The translations under genes were made by a program, and so were the position numbers. Source: Mesostigma viride (taxonomy: Eukaryota > Streptophyta > Mesostigmatophyceae > Mesostigmatales > Mesostigmataceae). Taken from it: a stretch of 20,878 nucleotides of DNA. Shown piece after piece: positions 7,878 to 18,500 of the stretch. Position 1 is the first letter of the stretch, and every line of letters starts with the position of its first letter. Under the pieces are notes generated by a model. That model was not told the origin of the DNA. It made no database searches and saw only the letters and a list, made by a program, of their open reading frames with translations. The stretch lies in contig RPFO01001346.1 of the NCBI GenBank assembly GCA_009746045.1, forward strand, positions 1 to 20,878, given 5' to 3'.

Positions 7878-9833
7878 GCTGCTACGTATCAATACATGTG
7901 GGGGGGTGCTGCTACGTATCAATACATGTGGGGGGGTGCTGCTACGTATCAATACATGTGGGGGGGTGCTGCTACGTATCAATACACGTGGGGGGGTGCT
8001 ACGTATCAATACATGTGGGGGGGTGCTGCTACGTATCAATACATGTGGGGGGGTGCTGCTACGTATCAATACATGTGGGGGGGTGCTGCTACGTATCAAT
8101 ACATGTGGGGGGGCTGCTACGTATCAATACATGTGGGGTGCTACGTATCAATACATGTGGGGGGTGCTGCTACGTATCAATACATGTGGGGGGGTGCTGC
8201 TACGTATCAATACATGTGGGGGGTGCTGCTACGTATCAATACATGTGGGGGGGTGCTGCTACGTATCAATACATGTGGGGGGGTGCTACGTATCAATACA
8301 TGTATCAATACATGTGGGGGGTGCTGCTACGTATCAATACATGTGGGGGGGTGCTGCTACGTATCAATACATGTGGGGGGGTGCTGCTACGTATCAATAC
8401 ATGTGGGGGGGTGCTGCTACGTATCAATACATGTGGGGGGGTGCTACGTATCAATACGTGGGGGGTGCTGCTACGTATCAATACATGTGGGGGGGTGCTG
8501 CTACGTATCAATACATGTGGGGGGTGCTGCTACGTATCAATACATGTGGGGGGGTGCTGCTACGTATCAATACATGTGGGGGGGTGCTGCTACGTATCAA
8601 TACATGTGGGGGGGTGCTGCTACGTATCAATACATGTGGGGGGGTGCTGCTACGTATCAATACATGTGGGGGGGTGCTGCTACGTATCAATACATGTGGG
8701 GGGTGCTGCTACGTATCAATACATGTGGGGGGTGCTGCTACGTATCAATACATGTGGGGGGGCTGCTACGTATCAATACATGTGGGGGGGCTGCTACGTA
8801 TCAATACATGTGGGGGGGTGCTGCTACGTATCAATACATGTGGGGGGGTGCTGCTACGTATCAATACATGTGGGGGGGCTGCTACGTATCAATACATGTG
8901 GGGGGTGCTGCTACGTATCAATACATGTGGGGGGTGCTGCTACGTATCAATACATGTGGGGGGTGCTGCTACGTATCAATACATGTGGGGGGTGCTGCTA
9001 CGTATCAATACATGTGGGGGGTGCTGCTACGTATCAATACATGTGGGGGGTGCTGCTACGTATCAATACATGTGGGGGGGTGCTGCTACGTATCAATACA
9101 TGTGGGGGGTGCTGCTACGTATCAATACATGTGGGGGGGTGCTGCTACGTATCAATACATGTGGGGGGGTGCTGCTACGTATCAATACATGTGGGGGGTG
9201 CTGCTACGTATCAATACATGTGGGGGGTGCTGCTACGTATCAATACATGTGGGGGGTGCTGCTACGTATCAATACATGTGGGGGGGTGCTGCTACGTATC
9301 AATACATGTGGGGGGGTGCTGCTACGTATCAATACATGTGGGGGGGTGCTGCTACGTATCAATACATGTGGGGGGTGCTGCTACGTATCAATACATGTGG
9401 GGGGTGCTGCTACGTATCAATACATGTGGGGGGGTGCTGCTACGTATCAATACATGTGGGGGGGTGCTGCTACGTATCAATACATGTGGGGGGTGCTGCT
9501 ACGTATCAATACATGTGGGGGGTGCTGCTACGTATCAATACATGTGGGGGGGTGCTGCTACGTATCAATACATGTGGGGGGTGCTGCTACGTATCAATAC
9601 ATGTGGGGGGGTGCTGCTACGTATCAATACATGTGGGGGGGTGCTGCTACGTATCAATACATGTGGGGGGGTGCTGCTACGTATCAATACATGTGGGGGG
9701 TGCTGCTACGTATCAATACATGTGGGGGGGTGCTGCTACGTATCAATACATGTGGGGGGGATGCTACGTATTAATACATGTGGGGGGGTGATGCTACGTA
9801 TCAATACATGTGGGGGGGTGATGCTACGTATCA
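7876..9833 (+). repeat. G-rich minisatellite, unit about 30-31 bp, roughly 60 copies
   Basis: The unit is GTGCTGCTACGTATCAATAC followed by ATGTGGGGGG. Units differ mainly in the length of the G run (5 to 7) and in having one or two GCT triplets. A truncated unit occurs near 8290-8310, and one ACACGTG variant near 7985. The unit has no stop in any plus-strand frame, so all three frames stay open for over 600 codons. These are artefacts of the repeat, not genes. Every unit holds TACGTA and ACATGT palindromes beside the G tract. Confidence 0.97.
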
Positions 9834-9864
9834 TTTATTTATTCATGCCATCACCCCCCCACAT
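9808..9864. repeat. Inverted repeat at the junction of the two minisatellites
   Basis: ATGTGGGGGGGTGATG at 9808-9823 is the exact complement of CATCACCCCCCCACAT at 9849-9864, with a 25-base AT-rich spacer. The two arrays meet head to head around this 16-bp perfect dyad. Confidence 0.95.
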
Positions 9865-10832
9865 TTAATTATTAATGCCAGCACCCCCCAACATTCATTT
9901 ATTCATGCCATCACACCCCCACATTCTTTTATTCATGCCATCACCCCCCCACATTTATTTATTCATGCCATCACACCCCCACATTTAATGATTAATGCCA
10001 GCACCCCCCAACATTCATTTATTCATGCCATCACACCCCCACATTCTTTTATTCATGGCAGCACCCCCCCACATTTATTTATTCATGCCATCACCCCCCC
10101 ACATTCTTTTATTCATGGCAGCACCCCCCCACATTTATTTATTCATGCCATCACCCCCCCACATTCTTTTATTCATGGCAGCACCCCCCAACATTCATTT
10201 ATTCATGCCATCACACCCCCACATTCTTTTATTCATGGCAGCACCCCCCCACATTTATTTATTCATGCCATCACCCCCCACATTTAATTATTAATGCCAG
10301 CACCCCCCAACATTCATTTATTCATGCCATCACACCCCCACATTCTTTTATTCATGGCAGCACCCCCCCACATTTATTTATTCATGCCATCACCCCCCCA
10401 CATTCTTTTATTCATGGCAGCACCCCCCAACATTCATTTATTCATGCCATCACACCCCCACATTCTTTTATTCATGGCAGCACCCCCCCGCATTTATTTA
10501 TTCATGCCATCACCCCCCACATTCTTTTATTCATGGCAGCACCCCCCACATTTATTTATTCATGCCATCACCCCCCACATTCTTTTATTCATGGCAGCAC
10601 CCCCCCACATTTATTTATTCATGCCATCACCCCCCACATTTAATTATTAATGCCAGCACCCCCCAACATTCATTTATTCATGCCATCACACCCCCACATT
10701 CTTTTATTCATGGCAGCACCCCCCCACATTTATTTATTCATGCCATCACCCCCCCACATTTAATTATTAATGCCAGCACCCCCCCACATGCATTTATACA
10801 TAGCATCCCCCCCCACATGTATTTATACGTGG
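9834..10832 (+). repeat. C-rich minisatellite with higher-order structure, unit about 30 bp
   Basis: The units read roughly ATTTATTTATTCATGCCATC followed by ACCCCCCCAC. At least three unit types occur: CATTTATTTATTCATGCCATC, CATTCTTTTATTCATGGCAGC and CATTTAATTATTAATGCCAGC. They alternate in a recurring order, making about 60-bp dimers and longer blocks. The last units drift to ATGTATTTATACGTGG before the array ends. The G run is on the opposite strand from that of the preceding array. Confidence 0.95.
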
Positions 10833-10838
10833 TCGTAA

Positions 10839-11302
10839 GGGTCTCGCTGCGGGTAGACCCTCGGAATTTTGTTTTTGTATTGACGTAAGGGTCTCGCTGC
10901 AGCGAGACCCCAAGGAATGTCAATTTTTCATGTTTTCATGATGGGGGGTCTTTCTTTTCTCACCCTTAAAATGATTTGTTTTTGTATCGGTGTTAGGGTC
11001 TCGCTGCAGCGAGACCCCTACGAATGTCGACTTTTAATGTTTGCAAGATGGGAGTGGGCTTTCTTCGCTCACCCTAAAAATTATTTGTTTTTGTTTGACG
11101 TTAGGGTCTCGCTGCAGCGAGACCCCAAGGAATGTATACTTTTTTATGTTTGCATGATGGGAGGTTGCTTGTTTTCGCTCACCCTAAAAATGATTTGTTT
11201 TTGCTTGAAGTGAGGGTCTCGCTGCAGCGAGACGCCAAAGTTTTGCATTAAACTAAATGTCCCTTTTAGAATCCACGAAAGGGTCTAGCTGCAGCGAGAC
11301 CC
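10839..11302. repeat. Tandem array of palindrome-bearing units, about 107-110 bp
   Basis: Dyads start at 10839, 10889, 10996, 11104, 11214 and 11281. The four central copies are the most perfect in the window (GGTCTCGCTGCAGCGAGACC), spaced 107, 108 and 110 bases. The intervening DNA is a clear repeat (AATGT, TTTATGTTTGCATGATGGGA-like, CTCACCCTAAAAATGATTTG). The array lies just upstream of the large plus-strand gene and may overlap its promoter or 5' leader. Confidence 0.92.
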
Positions 11303-11379
11303 TCCCCATCGTTTTTCTGCCGGCGATTCAGATTCTGAATGACATTTGTGAAACTTGCTTTTTTGATATTGTTCTGCAG

Positions 11380-12568
11380 ATGTCGTCCTCCTATTCCGAT
11401 TCTGTCAAGGCCACTCCCGTTTCACCCAAGATGACGTCGAACACCTCGCCGGACCGAACGGCAACGGAGGAGTTTCCTCCGTTGCAGTTCGGTCCCGTAA
11501 AAGATCTTGCGAGGTCCCCCCCACCGAGTCCCCTTCGCCCTCCAAGTCCAACTTGCCCCCCAGCGAGTTGGACAGAATTATACCCCCCAACCCTCTCGCT
11601 GCTGCGTCTCGCGCTCCGTCCCGCTCTCCGCCCCGTAAGTCTCCATCGCCGCCCCCCAAGTCGGCCGGAGCTACTGCGTCCCGCTCGCCGCCCCGCAAGT
11701 CCCCCAAGTCCCCCGCAACTGCGACCCGTTCGCCGAACCGCAAGTCCCCCTCTCCGCCCAAAGTTCCCCCCGCTACCGCGTCCCGCTCTCCTTCTCGCAA
11801 GTCCCCCTCGCCGTCAACCAAGAACCCCGCAACTGCGTCCCGCTCGCCGTCCCGCTCTGCTTCCCCCAAGTCCCGCTCGCCGCCACCCAAGTCCCCCGCT
11901 GCTGCGTCCCGCTCGCCGTCCCCCAAGCATTCCAGTTCTAAGCGTAAGCCTGCGGCCGAGTGGGTAGAGGAAGACGACCGCACCAAAGAGCTCAGGAAGC
12001 TGAGGAAGTCTATCAGTGAGCTTGTTGAGGAGGACGAGCGCGATCAGACTAACGGGAGGCCTGAAGACCCGGAATCGCCGGTTCGGGAGTCGCGTCAGAA
12101 GCGGTTGTCCGATTTGTTAGCAATGGCCGCAAGCTTTGCTGACGAATACGCGGCTCTCGACAAGAAGGACAAGGAGAAGGAGAAGGCGGAGAGGGAGGCC
12201 ATCGAGAAGGCGGAGAGGGAGAGGGTGGAGAGGGAGGAGAAGGAGAGGCTGGAGAAGGCGGAGAGGGAGGAGGAGGAGAGGGAGTACAAGGAGAAAAAGG
12301 CTGCCCAGGAGAAGGAGCACAGGATCCTGGTGGCGAAGCAGAAGGAGGAGGCGAAGAAGAAGACGGAGGCGGCAGCGAAGGAATTCTTGCGGAGGAGGCC
12401 GCTCTTTTTTTGCAGATGCGACAGGAGAGGATGAAGGCGGAAGAGGCCGCGAGGAAGATGGAGGAGGCTGCGAGGAAGGAGGAGGAGGCTGCGAAGGCAG
12501 TTGAGGGGGAGAAGGACGAGAACGGGAGCCCACCCCTTCTTCACGAAGGATTTTCAGTCGATTATCAG
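11380..12568 (+). CDS. Large gene exon 1: SP-rich repeats then charged coiled coil
   Basis: ATG at 11380 directly follows a sequence that looks like an acceptor (TTTGATATTGTTCTGCAG), so a 5'-leader intron may end right at the start codon. It opens MSSSYSDSVKATPVSPKM. About seven imperfect repeats around ASRSPPRKSPSPPK follow, and then EEDDRTKELRKLRKSISELV and a strongly charged Glu/Lys/Arg coiled coil. S/T-P-x-K/R motifs are known from histone H1 tails and as CDK sites. Frame changes at C7 (11516-11522) and T7 (12405-12411) break the reading. Restoring one base at each gives 397 codons exactly. It ends FSVDYQ at donor GTATGT. Confidence 0.6.
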
Positions 12569-15500
12569 GTATGTTTATTAATGTGAGACGTACATTTTTC
12601 AGATGGCTTGAACGGCGTGTGTGTATCGTAGAAAGGGTGGGATTTTATGTCATACATTGATCGTAAGGGTCTAGCTGCGGAGAGACGTTGACCTAGGAGT
12701 TAAGGTTGTTGACGACGACGACGACGATGTGTGGCCTTTTTTTTACTCTTGTTGTCTGCAGCCCTCCACGGTGGCCATTCTGAAACAGTACCTGGCTCAG
12801 ACTGAGTCTGAGGCTGGGGTGAGTCGTAAAGCCGAAAAGGGCTTGAGAGGCTTGATCCGCTTTCTTTCGGCCGAGATAGCGTTTGCAGAGAAGTCCGGTG
12901 TCGTCGTGGACCGTCCGGAGTCGGCACACATAATTTGGAAGAACGACCGCCTGGGCCGTCTTGCATTGTTCGAAGCCACACAGCGAGCCATTCATGGGAA
13001 GAGGGTCGTTGGTGACGACATGTATGAGGTTTTGAAGATCGCGCAGTCGTGCATCCTTAATCTGAAGGAGGATGTCGGACGTTACTTTCCCCGTCGTGCT
13101 TTAATATGGTCGACGCTCTTTGATGAGGTTGAAAAGTTCGAGGTCCACATTGGCTTCACATGCATCGAGGCTTCCTATATGGAAACCTTGAAAACCACTG
13201 CGTTGCATCAGCTCTTTAAACTCATGACTGGAGATATGAGAGCGGATTCGAGGGCTTCACTGTCGGAAGATGAAGTGTTTGATATTGTCAGGCAAGGATT
13301 TGTTGACACGTCCAACAGTGACTATATCGTAATTGTGCCGGGAAGAATGAATGACGTAGGAGGATTGGAGGAGCGCGCACATGAAGTGATCGCGCATTTG
13401 GACATGGCAAGAGACCACTTACTGCAATCTTTTGTTAAGTGGCGGACTGACTTTCTTGTCAGCCCGGACGCCAGCCTTTCGCGGGAAGCGGTCGCTTTCT
13501 TTTTGGATTGGGCTGGACAGGTGATCCAAAGTTTCCGGCACCGGGAGGACTTCCATGTTATTCAGACATATAAGCCATACCGGGAAGTCGTCCAGGAATG
13601 GTTGGATCAAATCTCGTTGGTTGATTGTCTCCAGAGTATCCGAACCAAGACAGACACGGAGTGGTCTGATTTAGAGGCGGGAGGCCATTGGCAGTCCCTC
13701 GAGTTGTTCTTCGAGGCGGAATTGAGGCGGCAACTGGAAAAGGAGAGAGCCCATCAAGTGCCGATATGGCCTTTGGGGAAGATTTTGAGGAGGTGGAAGT
13801 TCTACGTTTCGGTACGTTAACTTGCCGATATCGTTTATCGATTTGGGTTGTTTCCATTCCCTGAATAGGGCTCTATATGCTGACCAACCTTCATGGTTTG
13901 TCCTGTCATATCATGCAGGGGGGCTCCATGCCAGGGGACGTATCGGAGGATTTACCTAATTTGTCAGACTTGGTTGATAAGGTGGGTGCTTGTCCGTCGA
14001 GTTTCCACGAGCATCTTACATGGGGTCTAGCTGCAGGTAGACCCTCACCCTTTTATTGAGACTGACATGTTCGGCTAATTTCAACGGTGCCCCCAACCAA
14101 TCTGTTGTCTTTTTTCAGGGGGCGGCTGCGGCGATGGCTGTTGACAGTGCTGGTATTTGGTCTGGACTCGAGATGGAAATGGTAAGCATTAAACGATATC
14201 CGGATGTCTGCATTTCGCCTGAAGTTTTAGTGAGCGCATTATGCGAAATATACAAATATCGACTAATTTTGATTTCCAATGAGCTGTCGTATTCGGTGTT
14301 GACAGGCGGGGGGTTTGGCCTCAGCAGGCGCTGCCGGAGAGGAAGAAAACGCTGGAGGAGATGAGGATGGGGGGGATGAAAACGCTGGAGGAGATGAGGA
14401 TGGGGGAGACGCTGAGGGAGAAGTGGCTGTGCAGGTACGTTCATCCGCCGCGAGTTCGTGTGATTTTTTTCGTGCTGAGGGGTATCTCCGCAGAGAGACG
14501 ATGGTGCAACAATCGAACTGAGGTCAAGTCCCTTCTTGTTCGTTTTTTTTTGTCATGCAGGCGGGGGCTGTCGCTGGGGGTACTGCGGGGGGGAAGGCGG
14601 CGAAGCCCCATTGACTGAGCATGAAAGGGAAAAGCTGGATTCCCGCAAGAAGGTTGCGAAGGATCATATTATTGCTGTTGGCCTGATCATGCTTAAGTCT
14701 CCGCCCGATGGCGTCGATTCGGAGGGACCTGCGGGGTCCGAGTTTCGCAAGTACCTGACACGACTTGAGGCGGAAGTCGATGCCGATTTCGATACGGAGG
14801 TGTTGGGTGACGCTACCTTTAAGAGTGAATTGGCATATGAATTCGCAAATCTGGTGAAGTCGAAAGCCACCAAGAATTTCAAGTGGCAGCCTAAGGAGTA
14901 CTCAGAGGCAAAGGTTGACAAGATCGAGAAATTCATGAAGGCTGATTTTCGTCGTCGGGCCGCTGAGGGAAAAAGGGCGCTGAATGCGGTGGCAAAGGCC
15001 AACAGTAAGAAGAACGCGGAGGCGAAGGCGGCGGAGAAGGAGGCGAAGAAGGCGGAGAAGGAGAAGGCTAAGGAGGCCAAGAAGCAGCAGAAAACTGGAC
15101 AGGTACGATTGTTGTGAAAATTTAGACCTCTCGCTGCGGGTAGACGCTGACCGGCTGCGGGACTTGGTGTTTAGTGTCAGTAAGGTACTATTCCAACAGA
15201 ACTTTGTTCGTCCCTGAACAGGATGTCGTGGTCGGCCTAAAGATTACTGACTTGAGCAAATCCTGCGGTCCTTTTCGATTTTTTACTTCAGGATGACGGG
15301 GGGGACGAAGACGCCACGGTGGAGAAGAAGTTACCTGGTCATGACGCCGTGTTCGCGCTGGTGAAGGATATGCTCAAGTACTGCTCGAGTAGGCGGATGG
15401 CGGACGTCGATGACCTGCCAAACTGGCCCGAGTTCTCCCCCTTTCTTGAGCTGCTCCGGTCACTCAACAAGCTTTTTAAGGAGGGGGTGCTCACGAGCAG

Positions 15501-18500
15501 TGGGAACCCGGACACCGACCCTATCATTGAAAGCTGGAAGCCTTCGAAAAAGGTCGACTCGAACAAGGAGGTCAGGGACCAGAACATCCGGAAGGCCAAT
15601 TCTCTCAGGGAAACGCGTTGGATTCGGCCGGCCGATTTTCAGCAGACCGGATGTTTCAGTATGCGGATCCAGACGGTCAACGCGCTTATTTTGCCAGAGG
15701 CTTTGAGGCAGCGGCGTTTAAACCTTGAAACCATTAAGGAGAACGCCCGCATTCTCCTCAATGCGCGGGACAACGCCTTGCACTTCAAGGTTGTTGTCCC
15801 GGTCTGGCAGTTCCCTTTCCAGGCGCTTGCCGAATCTCAACCTGACCTGTTCGACAAGCAAATCTTGTGCATGCCGGATTTCGTCAAGTGGCTGAAGCAT
15901 TACCACGGCGCCAAGATTGACGCGGAGGATGTGGGGTCCAGGTACTTCCGGCCCCTTTCGGATACTGAAGTCGACGTGTGGCTTAACACGGAGTCCACCA
16001 CCTCTTTCCTCGCGAGAGGACTTGAGTGGCGTACCTACGCCAGGGTGGACGAGGTGGAAGCAGTTTTGCCTCAGGAGATCGAGGGCAGTCGGCAAGTTTT
16101 CAACCTGCTGTGCAATACTGCGATGAAGTCCTACGATCCGAAATTTTTTGAGGAACGGGTACCGGTACCGTATCTGGTTCTCCGGTACGCGGTGGTGGAT
16201 GGGAACCACTACTTTAAGGGGTTAAAGTCGTTTCTCAGGGGGCCGGATGGCGGGTGGGGAGAGGTTCGGGCAATGATGTGCGAGGGTGGGGCGGAGTCCA
16301 ATTTCGCAAATACTCCTAAGGAGGCGGAGCACGCCTTCCAGGACCTGTTGCGGAAATTCCGTGGTGGTTACATGGGTACGAACGTCATTCTTCTCAAGGG
16401 TGGCGACCTGCTCCCGTCGTGGAGTGAGCTGCGAAATCTACCTAAGGCAAAAGAAGATGTAAGCTATCTATTTTGGCAGGGTCTAGCTGCGGGTAGACCC
16501 TCGGAATTTTCGTGGTTGTTTTTTGTGTGCGCTTCAAGTTTTTTGCGAGGGTCTCGCTGCAGCTAGACCCTCTCCTTTTTTTTGTTGGAATTTTCGTTGC
16601 GTATTGTCGGCCGTTTCTTTTTCGAATTTTGTTAGGGTCTATCCGCAGCTATACCCCTCGCCTTTTATGACTGAGTTTTGTCGTTGCTCGCTCGATGTTA
16701 ATTGATGTCGCAGGCGGTGCTGACCGGCAAGCTGGAGAAGCTGTTCGACATCGCCAAGGGGGCGAATTCGGAGGACTTAGCCGTGGCGGATCGTACGCTG
16801 GGCCAGGCGTTGCTTGACGTGTGGAACTACAACAAGCTATATCTATACGGCAAAGTCACGCGTGGGAAGGGCCACTATATTGCGGATGGCCACTACACCA
16901 ATCTGCTCACGTACATCCTCCCGGCTATGCGGCAAGCGGGGGGAAGGGAAGGGAATGTGGAGCCGGCAGCGGTGGATGTACACGAGGAGGAAGCAGAAGG
17001 AAAGAAAAAGCCGGCCCACAGCATTGCTTCAGTGCATTCCGCTTACAGTCGCACGCTGGCCAACACGTTTCTCCGTCTGACACAGGAGCAGACTGATGAT
17101 CCTGCCTCAACGAAACCCGCGCCTGAGGAGGTGATGATGCAAAGGTGCAAATTCGCCAATGCAGAGGGGGAGAAGAAAGGCCAGAAGGTCTCTTGGACTT
17201 CTTTCAGGAACTTGGCCAGCCTTCCTATGATGGACGCCGTGATCGATTGCATCATGAGCTGCCAGGTTGGACCGGAAAAGCTCACCAAGTTGGTGGAGAT
17301 CGCCAAGGATGTGCTGGAGTGCCTGCGGCTGACCATTTGCGCCAGATTCAAGGAGGATGAGACGCTGGAAGCGCAATGCAAGGACGCAAATGGCAAGGAG
17401 TTTGTGGCGTCTCATATTTTCGAACTCGTCTTCAATCTCCATCCTCTCGCTCGGCCGGTCGGCAGGAAGGAGATTGTGGCCAGATACCGGGAATTTTGGG
17501 ATGTGGCCGTCATCATAACGAGGAACATCGCCTACCTTCTTAAAGCCAAAAAACACGCCGCACATCTGAGGATTCCGAGAAAGGATATCAGTAATGGCAA
17601 GATCGACTTTCAGGAGATTCTGCTAAAAGAGAGCGAGGACAAGACGGTGGGTTTGGCACTTTTGGCTCCGGAAGCGTTCAGGAAGTACGCTCCAAAAGTT
17701 GGATTACTCGAAGGGGGGTGAAGGAGGCGGCGATGAAGGGGCCGGTGAAGGGGCTGGAGAAGGGGAAGGGGAAGGGGAAGGGGAAGGAGACGGAGGCGAA
17801 GGAGGAGGAGGAGTGGGACGTGAAGTATGAGTGGCAGAGTGTGGACTGGGGCCGTCGCCGGGTCTGGTTTTGCTGTCAGGACTAGACGGTGATGATGATG
17901 ACAAGTCGCTCGTCAAGCAGGTGGCAGGCGAGGTTGCCTCAGCTTCAGCCCGCCCCTTTCCCTTGGGCAGGTCCCTTCCGTGCCTGAGCCTGCTGAACTT
18001 GGCGAACATTTGGGGTGATAAGTGGAGTAACTTTCAGAGAGGGTGGTGGGCGTTCGGTCCTTGCCCGAAAGCTTCGGACATTCCCCAACCGGGCGGGATG
18101 TACGATAATGTGCTGAAGGCTTGCGCCCACGACTTTTTCTCCAGGTTCGAACCGATGGTGATCGTGTTTGGTACCGAGACGGAGATTAAGGGGTTTCAAG
18201 AGATAGTGGAAAGGATCGGGAAAGGGAGTGAATTGTGGGAGCGGCTTGAACAGGGGGAAGGTGATGGGGGGCCTAGGCTCGGAAGGGCGAAGAAGCGAAA
18301 AGCTTCCCACGAAGCTGGGGGATCGTCCGCCGTGGTGGAGAGGGATGACCAACAGTTGTTGGAGGGAGGGGATGGAGGGGATGGAGGTCCGGCAGGAGGG
18401 TCTAACCGCGGAGAGACCCCCGTCGAGGTCAGAACGCAGCAGGCCGAACAGATGACGGGGCCTGAAGGTGATTCGGATCCGCCTGCGGCGAAGAAGCCCG

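Noticed and set aside
7834-9868. Three overlapping plus-strand frames of 630-660 codons
   Set aside because: They are translations of the G-rich minisatellite in all three frames. The unit contains no stop codon, and no frame has non-repeat coding sequence attached.
7876-10832. CRISPR array
   Set aside because: Units are contiguous with no unique spacers, there are no cas genes, and the DNA is eukaryotic.
9834-10888. Plus-strand frames rich in His/Pro/Phe in the second minisatellite
   Set aside because: Same explanation: repeat units lacking stops, with an unnatural periodic composition.
12095-12544. Minus-strand Leu/Ser-rich frames opposite exon 1 of the large gene
   Set aside because: These are complements of the Glu/Lys coiled-coil repeats. 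No independent support.
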